Source: Prevotella melaninogenica ATCC 25845
GTDB taxonomy: Bacteria; Bacteroidota; Bacteroidia; Bacteroidales; Bacteroidaceae
NCBI RefSeq assembly: GCF_000144405.1
Contig: NC_014371.1
Location: 496,001 to 560,000 of the forward strand
DNA: 64,000 bases
Direction: 5' to 3'
The notes below the pieces were generated by a model. The model did not search any database and had not been told where the DNA came from. It was given only the letters and a program-made list of their open reading frames with translations. Shown here piece by piece: positions 54,675-63,495 of this stretch (its first letter is position 1; every line of letters starts with the position of its first letter). Position numbers and translations under genes: made by a program.

Positions 54675-55670
54675 TTAAGGCACCTGTACTTTGTTGATAA
54701 TCTCACTAATAATCTTCTCTGTTGTAAGATCAGTTGCTTCTGCCTCGTAAGACAAACCAATTCTATGACGCAAAACATCATGTGCAACTGCGCGTACATC
54801 TTCAGGGACAACATAACCACGATGCTTGATGAAAGCATAGGCACGACTTGCTTTTGCAAGATTGATACTTGCACGTGGACTTCCACCAAATGTTATCATT
54901 TGCTTCAATTCTGGCAATTGATAGCGCTCTGGGTAACGTGTCGCAAAAACGATATCAGCAATATATTGCATGATTTTATCATCAATATATACATCCTTAA
55001 CTACACGACGTGCCTCAAGAATCTCATTCGCTGTAATAACAGGATGCACAACAGGCATACTCTCTTGAAGATTCTCGCGAATAACAAGTTTCTCCTCCTC
55101 TAATGTAGGATAATAAATAACAACCTTCAGCATGAATCGGTCTACCTGTGCTTCAGGAAGCATATAAGTACCCTCCTGCTCTATCGGATTCTGAGTAGCC
55201 AATACGAGGAATGGATCAGGAAGTGTAAAAGTAGAGTCTCCTATTGTTACTTGATGCTCCTGCATAGCTTCTAACAATGCACTCTGAACCTTTGCTGGAG
55301 CACGATTGATTTCATCAGCGAGTACAAAATTAGCAAATACAGGACCTTTCTTTACGTGAAAGGCTTCATCCTTCTGAGAATAAATCTGTGTACCAATAAC
55401 GTCAGCTGGCAAAAGGTCTGGAGTAAACTGAATACGACTATAACGTGCATCAACAAGCTGTGATAGAGTCTTGATAGCAAGTGTTTTTGCCAAGCCAGGA
55501 ACACCCTCAAGAAGAATATGACCATCACTGAGTAACGAAATAAGTAGTGAGTCTATCAGATGTCTTTGACCAACGATAACCTGATTCATACCTGTTGTAA
55601 GGTTGGTTACAAATGAACTCTGACTTTCTATCCGCTCGTTCAACTCTCTAATATCAATAGATTCTGCCAT
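54675..55670 (-). CDS. MoxR-family AAA+ ATPase
   Basis: The product has 331 residues. It has the Walker A GVPGLAKT (about 57-64), the Walker B and sensor region VLADEINRA, the arginine-finger segment LPEAQVDRFMLKV, and the lid domain with GGSPRASINLAKASR. MoxR ATPases act as chaperones for assembly or metal loading of VWA-domain partners. It is the first gene of the bat operon and has its own promoter element at 55719-55726, with a terminator of the upstream gene just before it. Confidence 0.95.
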   Translation of the reverse strand: MAESIDIRELNERIESQSSFVTNLTTGMNQVIVGQRHLIDSLLISLLSDGHILLEGVPGLAKTLAIKTLSQLVDARYSRIQFTPDLLPADVIGTQIYSQKDEAFHVKKGPVFANFVLADEINRAPAKVQSALLEAMQEHQVTIGDSTFTLPDPFLVLATQNPIEQEGTYMLPEAQVDRFMLKVVIYYPTLEEEKLVIRENLQESMPVVHPVITANEILEARRVVKDVYIDDKIMQYIADIVFATRYPERYQLPELKQMITFGGSPRASINLAKASRAYAFIKHRGYVVPEDVRAVAHDVLRHRIGLSYEAEATDLTTEKIISEIINKVQVP

Positions 55671-55718
55671 TATCTTACAAATTATTATTGTACTATTATA
55701 TTCTTATTCTATTAGTCG

Positions 55719-55726
55719 CAAAAGTA
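55719..55726 (-). promoter_or_regulatory. -7 promoter element of the moxR-bat operon
   Basis: The minus strand reads TACTTTTG, a match to TAnnTTTG, preceded by a TTG about 8 bp further up. It is 49 bp before the moxR start. Confidence 0.5.
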
Positions 55727-55771
55727 CAACATAAATGCGGATGAAGCGAAGAATAGTGTCTAAATTATATT

Positions 55772-55807
55772 AAAAAAGTCCTTAAAACTTCTTTTAAGGA
55801 CTTTTTT
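55772..55807. terminator. Strong bidirectional terminator between the HU gene and moxR
   Basis: A perfect 16-bp stem (AAAAAAGTCCTTAAAA with its complement) closed by a 4-base loop carries A-runs and T-runs at its ends. It ends the transcript of the HU-LysM gene. Confidence 0.88.
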
Positions 55808-55860
55808 CTACAAGATTACAGCTGTATAAAACAAATACTGCTTTATTATATTTAAAATAC

Positions 55861-57228
55861 TTACTTTCTATACTCTGGTCTTAATTCAACCTTTGGAACT
55901 TTCATAGTGTCACCAGCTTGCATTGTCTTACGACCATTAAGAACTTGAAAATACCCAACCATATCAGCACCAAGTGTCTTTCGGCTATACTTCTCCATAG
56001 TCTCACCTTTCTTCAACACAACAATGCGATCAATGCCTATAATATTATAAGCACCATAACGGATACGAGGGTCACTATTTAAAGGCATAAAAGAATCAAC
56101 TTTAGCTGTCTCTTTCTTTTCAGGTGTTTTATGAACTTTAGTTACAGATGTTGTATCTGCAGAGACAGTCTGTGTGCCAAGGGAAGAATGATCTTCTGAA
56201 GTATTTACTTGCTCTGCTACTTCTTTCGTCTTCTTCTTTGAGTTTGTGCTACTCATTCGTGCCCAAAGAAAAATACCAAGACATATGATTACAATAAATG
56301 CAACCAATGCAACCTTCTTTAGTATACCATTCTCTGAACTTTCTACATCAGTGTCTTCGTCGTCAAGAATATGAGTTGGTTCAGAACTATTTGGTAATTC
56401 TTTTTTATCAATATTATTCTCATTTGAAGACTCTTCTCGATCTTCTGATGTATTAGAAACAGATTGTACAGACTTAACTTCAACCTCTATAGTTTCCTCC
56501 TCAACCTTTGGTTCAACTATAGCGTCATCCTTTGACTCAACAATTGAATCGACCTTAGAATCTACCTCTTTAGTAACCTCCTGTTTTTCCTCTTTCTTTT
56601 CTTCAAGATTAGAAGGTTTTTCTTCTGAATCAAAGATAGCCTCATTTTCTTCTGTAGTAGGCTCTTCTATAACATCAATCGGTAAGTTCTTTTCATTGAG
56701 ATTATCTTCTGTCTCTATTTCCGCACCCCCTTTTACAGAACTAATATTATTAGTTTCATCCTTTGTATCTTCTACTTCTGTTCTTTCCTCCTCGACAAGT
56801 AGTTTTTCTTCAGAAGTATTTTTTGTTGTGGCATCATCAACAAGTTCTGATTTTACCTCATCAGAACTATCTTCAGCAGGAATACGTTCTAACTCCTCTG
56901 TGTCAACACCATCATTGATAACGACAGTTTCAAATTGTGAGAAAGGTTTGTTCACAAGTTCCTTCATCACTGTATCTGGAGTGAAACTGATCTTGTCATG
57001 ACCTTCAATAAGTACACGTTCACCAGTATTAACGTTAACACTCTCACGTGGTTTAACAGCTTGAACCTTAAAGGTTCCAAGTCCTTTAATCTTTACTTGA
57101 TTACCGTTTTTTAATTCAGAACTTATAATGTCAAAAAAGGCATCAACAAAAGCTGCCGCATCATCAGCCGACAGATTATGCTGTTTAGCCAATGCACTTG
57201 TAATTAATTGTATTGCACTCTTAGCCAT
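55861..57228 (-). CDS. HU-domain protein with transmembrane helix and LysM-like C-terminus
   Basis: The product has 455 residues. Residues 1-92 form an HU/IHF-type DNA-binding domain (IKGLGTFKVQAVKPRESVNV). Residues 105-300 are very acidic, rich in Glu, Ser and Asp, and likely disordered. A transmembrane helix lies at 304-324 (KVALVAFIVIICLGIFLWAR). After a polar linker, residues 397-446 form a LysM-like domain (GIDRIVVLKKGETMEKYS, ending AGDTMKVP). This order places HU in the cytoplasm and LysM, usually a peptidoglycan binder, in the periplasm. The start overlaps the stop of a small HU gene by 8 bp. It is followed by a strong terminator. The role is not known; a link between DNA and envelope is inference from the layout. 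Confidence 0.88.
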   Translation of the reverse strand: MAKSAIQLITSALAKQHNLSADDAAAFVDAFFDIISSELKNGNQVKIKGLGTFKVQAVKPRESVNVNTGERVLIEGHDKISFTPDTVMKELVNKPFSQFETVVINDGVDTEELERIPAEDSSDEVKSELVDDATTKNTSEEKLLVEEERTEVEDTKDETNNISSVKGGAEIETEDNLNEKNLPIDVIEEPTTEENEAIFDSEEKPSNLEEKKEEKQEVTKEVDSKVDSIVESKDDAIVEPKVEEETIEVEVKSVQSVSNTSEDREESSNENNIDKKELPNSSEPTHILDDEDTDVESSENGILKKVALVAFIVIICLGIFLWARMSSTNSKKKTKEVAEQVNTSEDHSSLGTQTVSADTTSVTKVHKTPEKKETAKVDSFMPLNSDPRIRYGAYNIIGIDRIVVLKKGETMEKYSRKTLGADMVGYFQVLNGRKTMQAGDTMKVPKVELRPEYRK

Positions 57229-57514
57229 TGTCTTGTCCTCCCTTTCTTACATGTCCTTTGATTGTTGCTGCAGGTTTGAAGTTAAGAACCAACTTTGGAG
57301 GAACCAGCATACGCAAACCTGTTGAAGGATTAACCATAACACGTTCCAAACGCTTTTTAACTTCAAACGTTCCGAAACCAATAACTGGCACAGGATCGCC
57401 TGTTTCGAAGGACTTACCCATCATATCTACAACAGTTTTCACCATCTTTTGGCTTTCATCCTGTGTATATCCAGTTCTTGCTGCTAATGCTGCAATGAAT
57501 TCTTTATTATTCAT
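57221..57514 (-). CDS. Small HU/IHF-family DNA-binding protein
   Basis: The product has 97 residues, a standard HU length. Features are NNKEFIAALAARTGYTQDES at the start, the beta-saddle GFGTFEVKKRLERVMVNPST, and PPKLVLNFKPAATIK, with the proline of the DNA-intercalating arm in VNPSTGLRM. It is distinct from the HU domain of the long gene behind it, with which it overlaps by 8 bp; the two are almost certainly translated together and may pair. RimO lies 87 bp upstream in the same direction. A good purine-rich ribosome-binding site (AAAGGAGAA) precedes the start. Confidence 0.95.
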   Translation of the reverse strand: MNNKEFIAALAARTGYTQDESQKMVKTVVDMMGKSFETGDPVPVIGFGTFEVKKRLERVMVNPSTGLRMLVPPKLVLNFKPAATIKGHVRKGGQDNG

Positions 57515-57601
57515 TCTGTTTTCTCCTTTTATTCAAAAATTCAGAATCTATAATCAAATTAACTCTTAGTTTATAAATTCAATATTATGAACTACAAACT
57601 A

Positions 57602-58903
57602 TCACTTAACTACCTCTCCAAAAAGGTCAAACTCATCGGAGTCTGTGATGCAAACATCATAGAATTTACCGATACGTAAAGACTTCTCTGTTGACGATAT
57701 CAAGACCTCAGGATCTACCTCTGGTGAACAGAATTCTGTACGACCAACATAGTATTCTCCTTCCTTACGATCAATAATAACCTTAAAGGTTTTACCTACC
57801 TTCTCAGCTTCCAACTCTTCTGATATCCCTTGTTGAATAGCCATTAGTTCATCGAGACGAGCCTGCTTAACATCCTCTGGTACATCATCTTTATAATGAT
57901 TTGCACTATAGGTACCTTCTTCTTCAGAATAAGAGAAGGCTCCCATACGCTCAAAGCGAGCATTAGTTACAAACTCCTTTAATTCCTCAAAATCTTCATC
58001 AGTCTCACCAGGGAAACCAACAAGAAGTGTTGTACGAAGATGAATACCTGGTACACGACGACGTATCTCTGCAATTAAATCAAGTGTTTCCTGCTTACTC
58101 ACATGACGGCGCATACGGTCGAGCATATGGTCCGAAATATGTTGGAAGGCTATATCCAAATATTTACACACATTTGGTTTTTCTGCGATTACATCGAGAA
58201 AATCAAGTGGGAACTGATTTGGGTAAGCATAATGGAGGCGAATCCACTCTACCCCCTCTATATCAGCCATTCGTGATATAAGTTCAGTAATATGATGTTT
58301 ACCATCAAGGTCTACACCATAGTAGGTCAGTTCCTGCTCAATAATCTGAAACTCCTTCACTCCTTGAGCAACAAGCCCTCTCACCTCATCCAAAATTTCT
58401 TCAACAGAACGTGAATGATGACGACCCGTAATCAATGGAATGGCGCAATAAGCACAATGACGATCACAACCTTCAGCAATCTTTACATAAGCATAATGGC
58501 GTGGAGTGGTAAGATGTCTAACACCATTACATGCAGGAACATCAGCCTTACCAAGATCTGTCAGCAACTGTTTATAATTGAACTTACCATAGAACTTATC
58601 TACCTCTGGAAGTTCTGCTTCAAGCTCGTCTTTGTATCGTTGTGACAGACAGCCCATTACATAGAGCTTATTAAGCTGTCCATTCTTCTTTCTATTGATA
58701 AATTCAAGAATCGTATTGATACTTTCTTCTTTTGCAGCTTCGATGAATCCGCATGTATTGATAACGGCTATCTCACCTTGTGGACGCTTTGAGTCATGTG
58801 TACAATGAAAGCCGTTTTCTTCAAATTGCTTCATGATTAGCTCTGAATCTACAAGATTCTTTGAGCAGCCCATGGTAACAATATCTATCTGATTTTTCTT
58901 CAT
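57602..58903 (-). CDS. rimO: Ribosomal protein S12 methylthiotransferase
   Basis: The radical-SAM enzyme adds a methylthio group to an aspartate of ribosomal protein S12. The product has 433 residues. The N-terminal UPF0004 domain has cysteines in MGCSKN, NTCGF and MGCLSQ; the radical-SAM cluster is CDRHCAYC near residues 148-155. The C-terminal TRAM domain ends the protein (VIIDRKEGEYYVGRTEF). The TYYGVDLDG segment separates RimO from MiaB. It is followed by the HU pair. An inverted heptamer array separates it from ftsY upstream. Confidence 0.95.
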   Translation of the reverse strand: MKKNQIDIVTMGCSKNLVDSELIMKQFEENGFHCTHDSKRPQGEIAVINTCGFIEAAKEESINTILEFINRKKNGQLNKLYVMGCLSQRYKDELEAELPEVDKFYGKFNYKQLLTDLGKADVPACNGVRHLTTPRHYAYVKIAEGCDRHCAYCAIPLITGRHHSRSVEEILDEVRGLVAQGVKEFQIIEQELTYYGVDLDGKHHITELISRMADIEGVEWIRLHYAYPNQFPLDFLDVIAEKPNVCKYLDIAFQHISDHMLDRMRRHVSKQETLDLIAEIRRRVPGIHLRTTLLVGFPGETDEDFEELKEFVTNARFERMGAFSYSEEEGTYSANHYKDDVPEDVKQARLDELMAIQQGISEELEAEKVGKTFKVIIDRKEGEYYVGRTEFCSPEVDPEVLISSTEKSLRIGKFYDVCITDSDEFDLFGEVVK

Positions 58904-58926
58904 TCGTTCTTTGTTTAGTGATAGGC

Positions 58927-59049
58927 GTTGAATGTTGGGTGTTGGGTGTTGAATGTTGGGTGTTAATGAATTGCATAAATGGATGTAATATTACTTCATC
59001 AACACCCAACACCTAACACCCAACACCTAACATTCAACACCCAACACCC
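58927..59049. repeat. Inverted pair of 7-bp-period arrays at the ftsY stop codon
   Basis: The left array (58927-58968) has GTTGAAT and GTTGGGT heptamers, six units. The right array (59001-59049) has AACACCC, AACACCT and AACATTC heptamers, seven units, the reverse complement of the left. The right array runs into the ftsY stop codon. The two could form one long stem with a loop of about 32 bases, terminator-like. Confidence 0.75.
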
Positions 59050-59999
59050 TATTTAAATAGGCTATCAACAAACTGCACCTTATCAAAAAGCTGCAAGTCT
59101 TCCATGCCTTCACCTAATCCAATATACTTAACAGGAACCTTCAATTGGTCACTAATACCTATCACGACTCCTCCCTTAGCGGTTCCATCAAGTTTCGTAA
59201 TCGCCAGAGATGTAATCTGTGTTACAGCAGCAAACTGACGTGCCTGTTCAAAGGCATTCTGTCCAGTACTTCCATCAAGTACAAGCAGTACTTCGTGTGG
59301 AGCCTCAGGAACAACCTTCTTCATGACATCCTTAATCTTCTTCAACTCGTTCATCAAGCCTACTTTATTGTGCAAACGACCTGCCGTGTCAATAATCACT
59401 ACATCCGCGCCATTTGCTTTAGCACTTTGCAGTGTATCAAAAGCAACACTTGCAGGGTCTGCTCCCATCTGCTGTTTCACTACTGGAACACCAACACGGT
59501 CGCCCCAAATTTGAATCTGCTCAACAGCAGCAGCGCGGAAGGTGTCAGCTGCTCCGAGATAAACTTTCTTTCCAGCTTGCTTAAACTGCCAAGCAAGTTT
59601 ACCTATGGTTGTAGTCTTACCTACACCATTTACTCCGACAACAAGTATAACGTATGGGTGTGTACCTTCTGGTAACGTCCATTCTCCATTATCTCCAGTA
59701 TTATTTTCAGTGAGTAATGCTGTTATCTCACTTTTAAGAATACTATTAAGCTCGCTTGTTGAAACATACTTATCGCGGGCAACGCGTTCTTCAATGCGTC
59801 GGATAATCTTAATAGTTGTATCTACACCTACATCAGACGTTACAAGAATCTCTTCAAGGTCGTCTAAGACCTCATCATCTACTTTTGACTTTCCTGCCAC
59901 TGCACGTGTCAGTTTTGAGAAAACATTTTCTTTTGTTTTCTCAAGTCCTTTGTCAAGTGTTTCTTTCTTCTTCTTACCGAATAAACCGAATAATCCCAT
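59049..59999 (-). CDS. ftsY: Signal recognition particle receptor FtsY
   Basis: The GTPase receives SRP-bound ribosomes at the inner membrane. The product has 316 residues, a short form without the long acidic N-terminal domain of E. coli. The N domain is followed by the G domain with GVNGVGKTT, then DTAGRLHNK, DGSTGQNA and TKLDGTAKGG, all characteristic. The C-terminus has GLGEGMEDLQLF. It has its own promoter element at 60019-60026. Confidence 0.97.
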   Translation of the reverse strand: MGLFGLFGKKKKETLDKGLEKTKENVFSKLTRAVAGKSKVDDEVLDDLEEILVTSDVGVDTTIKIIRRIEERVARDKYVSTSELNSILKSEITALLTENNTGDNGEWTLPEGTHPYVILVVGVNGVGKTTTIGKLAWQFKQAGKKVYLGAADTFRAAAVEQIQIWGDRVGVPVVKQQMGADPASVAFDTLQSAKANGADVVIIDTAGRLHNKVGLMNELKKIKDVMKKVVPEAPHEVLLVLDGSTGQNAFEQARQFAAVTQITSLAITKLDGTAKGGVVIGISDQLKVPVKYIGLGEGMEDLQLFDKVQFVDSLFK

Positions 60000-60018
60000 A
60001 TAATTAGCTAATTTGTTG

Positions 60019-60026
60019 CAAAGATA
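60019..60026 (-). promoter_or_regulatory. -7 promoter element for ftsY
   Basis: The minus strand reads TATCTTTG, a match to TAnnTTTG, only about 20 bp before the ftsY start, so the leader is short. Confidence 0.5.
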
Positions 60027-60189
60027 ATAAAAAGTTGACGAAAAAGCAAATTTGCTTTACAACACAATGAAAATTAGTATTATCCAAGAAATATTTACGT
60101 TACAATTTACGTGTTTAAGCCTAAGTGTATTCTTTTTTATGATATGATTGAATAGTAGAATTTGTTTTTAATAGAAATAATACAACTCA

Positions 60190-60277
60190 TCACATATCGT
60201 GTTAAGCCTCCGCACCAGCCGTGTTAAGGCTTCGCACCAATGGTGCGGAGGCTTAACAACATGCTTTATAATACAAA
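60190..60277. repeat. 22-bp-period tandem array, family 1, copy C (about 4 units)
   Basis: Cores TCACATATCGTGT (60190), GCACCAGCCGTGT (60212) and GCACCAATGGTGC (60234) and a decayed unit at 60256 lie in exact 22-bp register. The third core is identical to one in copy A (7066). It sits in the 525-bp space between ftsY and the MFS gene, which contains no gene. Confidence 0.75.
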
Positions 60278-60383
60278 GAAAAACTATATTTGTTTGTGAT
60301 TAGGAGTGTCATTTACTATTAAAACTGGGTTATATAGTATAACATCAATCGAAATATTAGTTTTATCAGATTACAGTAAACGC

Positions 60384-60420
60384 AAGTAAGCATTCCTTAT
60401 GCTTAAAGAAATGCTTACTT
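60384..60420. terminator. Hairpin behind the MFS transporter gene
   Basis: AAGTAAGCATT (60384-60394) pairs with AATGCTTACTT (60410-60420). It lies about 105 bp after the MFS stop on the minus strand. Confidence 0.5.
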
Positions 60421-60524
60421 ACAACGTTACTAACGAGTTTATGAGAACTTATTAAGTATATTTAATCAAATCGATATATAAAATACTAATATTCAAATAT
60501 GTATCAATAAATAATTAAAGTAAA

Positions 60525-61700
60525 TTATCGATGCTTATGCTTTACATACCAACTATGGATAAACGTATCATACAGAATCAGTGAGACTGCTAAAATTCCA
60601 AGTCCAATCCATAAGATGAGAGGTAGTTCAAGATTAAATACTCCATAAGAAAGAACCAAACCGACACCGATACCTGTTTCCCAAGCAAGTAAAAACGTAC
60701 TCTGACTCGTTCCACGTTGACAATGATCCGACATCTTTATAAAAAAGAGTAAGAATCTACTTCCTATCAATCCTACACCCAGACCAATAAGGATTGGTAC
60801 GATATAGCTAACACTTTCCTGATTTCGAGTAATCATCAGTAGAATTGCAATACCAATAACAATCATTCCTGTTGTGGCTTCGCTGCGAAGATCAGCATCT
60901 GCAAAGACAAATCTTTCAGCAAGAATTGCTATAATAAAGCCCACCATCAGCATTCCATAAAAACGAGGACTGTGTTCTATACTTAAAAGAAGTCCAACAA
61001 CAGATGTGATAAGAGTCACGTTGACAAAAAGCCAATGACTACCTTTCAATAGAAAACGATCGCAAGAAAAGCGAGAGAAATCCTCACTTGGCATACGAAA
61101 TGGAAATCTTATTAAGTTGACAAAGATAAAAGAAACAGCCAAGCAGATACAAGACAAGAGGAGTACTGAAGCAAAATTCATTGTTTGATATACCATGATT
61201 CCCGCTAAAGGACCAAATGAAAGCGCAAAACGTCCAAACCATGTTGCAGCATGATTTGCTTCTGTTCTGTGTACAGCTTCAACAGTATCAATAATGAGTG
61301 TACTAAGAAGGACGAGTTGCGAAAGACCATAAAAAGCGCCTTGTATGAAACGAAGTCCTACAAGTAGCGTATAATCAAAAGAGTTATAAGGTAAAATACT
61401 TAGATAATAAAGTACCCCTGTAACTGCCAATAGTAATAATGTTGAGACATTAAATACATTTTTGCGACGATAGCGTTGAACAAGATAGCCAGAAAGACTA
61501 CCAAAGAGATATATCCCAATAAAGAAGACACCCATTACCAAAGCTATCTGTAACATAGAATATCCTTTAACTTCCATACGCAAAGGTATGGTAGCAATGA
61601 GCATATAAGACGACATGACTAACAAGAGATTAGCCATTGCCAATAACCAAAAATGCTTATTCCACAAACGAACGTGAACAGGTATGTTTTGAGTATCCAT
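60525..61700 (-). CDS. Major-facilitator-superfamily transporter
   Basis: The product has 391 residues with about 12 predicted transmembrane helices. The first half contains a motif A-like loop between helices 2 and 3 (SGYLVQRYRRKNVF), and helix 4 has LRFIQGAFYGLSQL. Substrate is not known; sequence alone does not separate drug efflux from sugar or other transport. It is transcribed leftwards, 178 bp after panB, with no partner gene, and a hairpin follows. Confidence 0.88.
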   Translation of the reverse strand: MDTQNIPVHVRLWNKHFWLLAMANLLLVMSSYMLIATIPLRMEVKGYSMLQIALVMGVFFIGIYLFGSLSGYLVQRYRRKNVFNVSTLLLLAVTGVLYYLSILPYNSFDYTLLVGLRFIQGAFYGLSQLVLLSTLIIDTVEAVHRTEANHAATWFGRFALSFGPLAGIMVYQTMNFASVLLLSCICLAVSFIFVNLIRFPFRMPSEDFSRFSCDRFLLKGSHWLFVNVTLITSVVGLLLSIEHSPRFYGMLMVGFIIAILAERFVFADADLRSEATTGMIVIGIAILLMITRNQESVSYIVPILIGLGVGLIGSRFLLFFIKMSDHCQRGTSQSTFLLAWETGIGVGLVLSYGVFNLELPLILWIGLGILAVSLILYDTFIHSWYVKHKHR

Positions 61701-61878
61701 AAATCATTATTATCCAGAAATTAATCATTATGTGAGTTAGACTCTGAAATATGTAATGTATTTTGTTAGAGATAGATGAATACAACAATCTCTATTTAGC
61801 TTTTAAATACATATATCCATTAATAAATCCAACATCATTTAGAATCGTAATTTATAAATTCTTACCTATAAACGAATA

Positions 61879-62697
61879 TTAATATGACTCAGATTCTGAA
61901 GGAAAGCTCGTATCCTTCACACATTTAATATATTCTTGTACACCCTCTGTCATACATTTGTTGACATTAGCGAAATGACGGAGGAACTTAGGCTTGAAGC
62001 CCTGTGTCATACCAAGAGCATCTGCATAAACAAGCACCTGACCGTCTGTACCATTACCAGCACCGATACCTATCGTTGCAGCTTTTACCATAGAAGTAAC
62101 CTTTGTGGCTAAAGATGCAGGAACTTTCTCAAGGGTGATAGCACTGACACCTGCAGCATCAAGCGCAAGTGCATCTTCTATAAGTTTCTCAGCTTCTGCG
62201 TCGTCTTTGGCACGTAGTCCATATCCACCAAACTTATGAATACTTTGTGGAGTAAGACCAAGATGTCCAATAACAGGAATGCCAGCATCAACTATTCCTT
62301 TAACAGTATCAGCAATCTCCTTACCACCTTCCATTTTGAGTGCACCTGCACCAGTTTCTTTTATAATACGAATAGCATTGCGAATACCATCTTCACGACT
62401 TATCTGATAAGAACCGAATGGCATATCACAAACAACAAGACAACGCTGACATGCACGTACAACAGAACGTGCATGATAAATCATCTGTTCAACAGTAATA
62501 GGAGTTGTGTCTTGATTACCTGCCATCACATTCGATGCAGAATCACCCACAAGAATACTGTCGATTCCTGCGGCATCAATAATTCCTGCTGTCGTAAAGT
62601 CATAGGCAGTCATTTGAGTAATCTTCTCCCCCGCTGTCTTCATTTCCAATAATGTTTTTGCAGTAACTTTCTTCTTATCTGTTGTTAAATATCCCAT
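61879..62697 (-). CDS. panB: 3-methyl-2-oxobutanoate hydroxymethyltransferase
   Basis: The enzyme makes ketopantoate from alpha-ketoisovalerate and methylenetetrahydrofolate, the first committed step to pantothenate. The product has 272 residues from the ATG at 62697; an ATG 6 bp upstream is also possible. Hallmarks are QMTAYDFTTAGIIDAAGID, the metal-binding GDSASNVMAG, GGKEIADTVKGIVDAGIPV followed by GHLGLTPQS, and IGIGAGNGTDGQVLV. No other pan gene is in the window. A promoter element lies at 62788. Confidence 0.96.
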   Translation of the reverse strand: MGYLTTDKKKVTAKTLLEMKTAGEKITQMTAYDFTTAGIIDAAGIDSILVGDSASNVMAGNQDTTPITVEQMIYHARSVVRACQRCLVVCDMPFGSYQISREDGIRNAIRIIKETGAGALKMEGGKEIADTVKGIVDAGIPVIGHLGLTPQSIHKFGGYGLRAKDDAEAEKLIEDALALDAAGVSAITLEKVPASLATKVTSMVKAATIGIGAGNGTDGQVLVYADALGMTQGFKPKFLRHFANVNKCMTEGVQEYIKCVKDTSFPSESESY

Positions 62698-62787
62698 AAT
62701 CACTTTTATAATTCAATAGTCCAATCCTTTCCATTTTATTCTTTATAAGCAAATATGATTTTGAACCTTGACTTTTGTTTCGGGCTG

Positions 62788-62795
62788 CAAAGTTA
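62788..62795 (-). promoter_or_regulatory. -7 promoter element for panB
   Basis: The minus strand reads TAACTTTG, a match to TAnnTTTG, about 90 bp before the panB start. It lies just past the stop of the HAD gene (62803). Confidence 0.5.
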
Positions 62796-62802
62796 CTCCT
62801 TT

Positions 62803-63435
62803 TTAATGGTCTGACAAAGTAAAACCATCATAATTACTAATAACCTCCTTTGTGTAAGGTTCTATTTCAGCCACAGAATTAGTCGTAGCAAGACCTATTA
62901 CACGTGCTCCTGACGCAATTCCCGAACGCAATCCATTAAAGCTATCTTCAAAGACAATGCATTCTTTAGGTGATACACCAAAACGAGCAGCAGCCTTAAG
63001 GTAACAATCAGGTGATGGTTTACTCTCTTCAAAGTCTTCAGAGGTTAAGATCTCGTCAAAGTATCCTTTAAATTCTGGATCCTTATTATAAACATTCAGC
63101 ATCTTCTCAAGGTTAGAACTCGTAACAACAGCAGTCTTTATACCTTTACTTCTAATATCTTTTACAAAGTCCTCGAAGCAAGCAATATAATTAAAAGACA
63201 TATTCTGTTCGTATTCATAGAGAAGTGTAGTAACTTCTTTCTGTTTATCTTCGTCTCCAGTAAAATACTTATCGTATATCTGAACAAGTGTCTGTCCTTT
63301 AATAATATGCTCAAAATTATCAATGTTAGGACGAAGTCTTTTATCCAAATTTCGCCAAAACAAGGTGTATAAAGGCTCTGTATCGAACACAACTCCATCC
63401 AAATCAAACAAACAAGCTTTTACCATTTTCCTCAT
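62803..63435 (-). CDS. HAD-family phosphatase, beta-phosphoglucomutase-like
   Basis: The product has 210 residues. The HAD motifs are DLDGVVFDTEP (nucleophile and acid aspartates), TSSNLEK, and KPSPDCYLKAA, followed by FEDSFNGLRSG. An alpha-helical cap between motifs I and II places it in the subfamily of beta-phosphoglucomutases and sugar-phosphate phosphatases. The substrate is not known. Translation may start at 63435 or at the ATG at 63426 (MVKACLFD). The gene faces away from the lipoprotein at 63496; their promoter elements lie in the 60-bp gap. Confidence 0.9.
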   Translation of the reverse strand: MRKMVKACLFDLDGVVFDTEPLYTLFWRNLDKRLRPNIDNFEHIIKGQTLVQIYDKYFTGDEDKQKEVTTLLYEYEQNMSFNYIACFEDFVKDIRSKGIKTAVVTSSNLEKMLNVYNKDPEFKGYFDEILTSEDFEESKPSPDCYLKAAARFGVSPKECIVFEDSFNGLRSGIASGARVIGLATTNSVAEIEPYTKEVISNYDGFTLSDH

Positions 63436-63456
63436 TTATTATTATATATTATAATG

Positions 63457-63464
63457 CAAAGTTA
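63457..63464 (-). promoter_or_regulatory. -7 promoter element for the HAD gene
   Basis: The minus strand reads TAACTTTG, a match to TAnnTTTG, about 20 bp before the HAD start. It lies 13 bp from a mirror element on the plus strand. Confidence 0.5.
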
Positions 63465-63477
63465 CAAAAACTTTTCG

Positions 63478-63485
63478 TAACTTTG
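63478..63485 (+). promoter_or_regulatory. -7 promoter element for the right-edge lipoprotein
   Basis: TAACTTTG fits TAnnTTTG and is 10 bp before the ATG at 63496, so the message would have almost no leader. Confidence 0.45.
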
Positions 63486-63495
63486 TAGCCTATAT

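Noticed and set aside
57228..57569. 113-residue plus-strand reading frame
   Set aside because: It is the mirror of the small HU gene and has no ribosome-binding site or family match.
60525..61700. Specific drug efflux call for the MFS gene
   Set aside because: No motif separates drug from metabolite transport and no regulator or resistance gene is adjacent.
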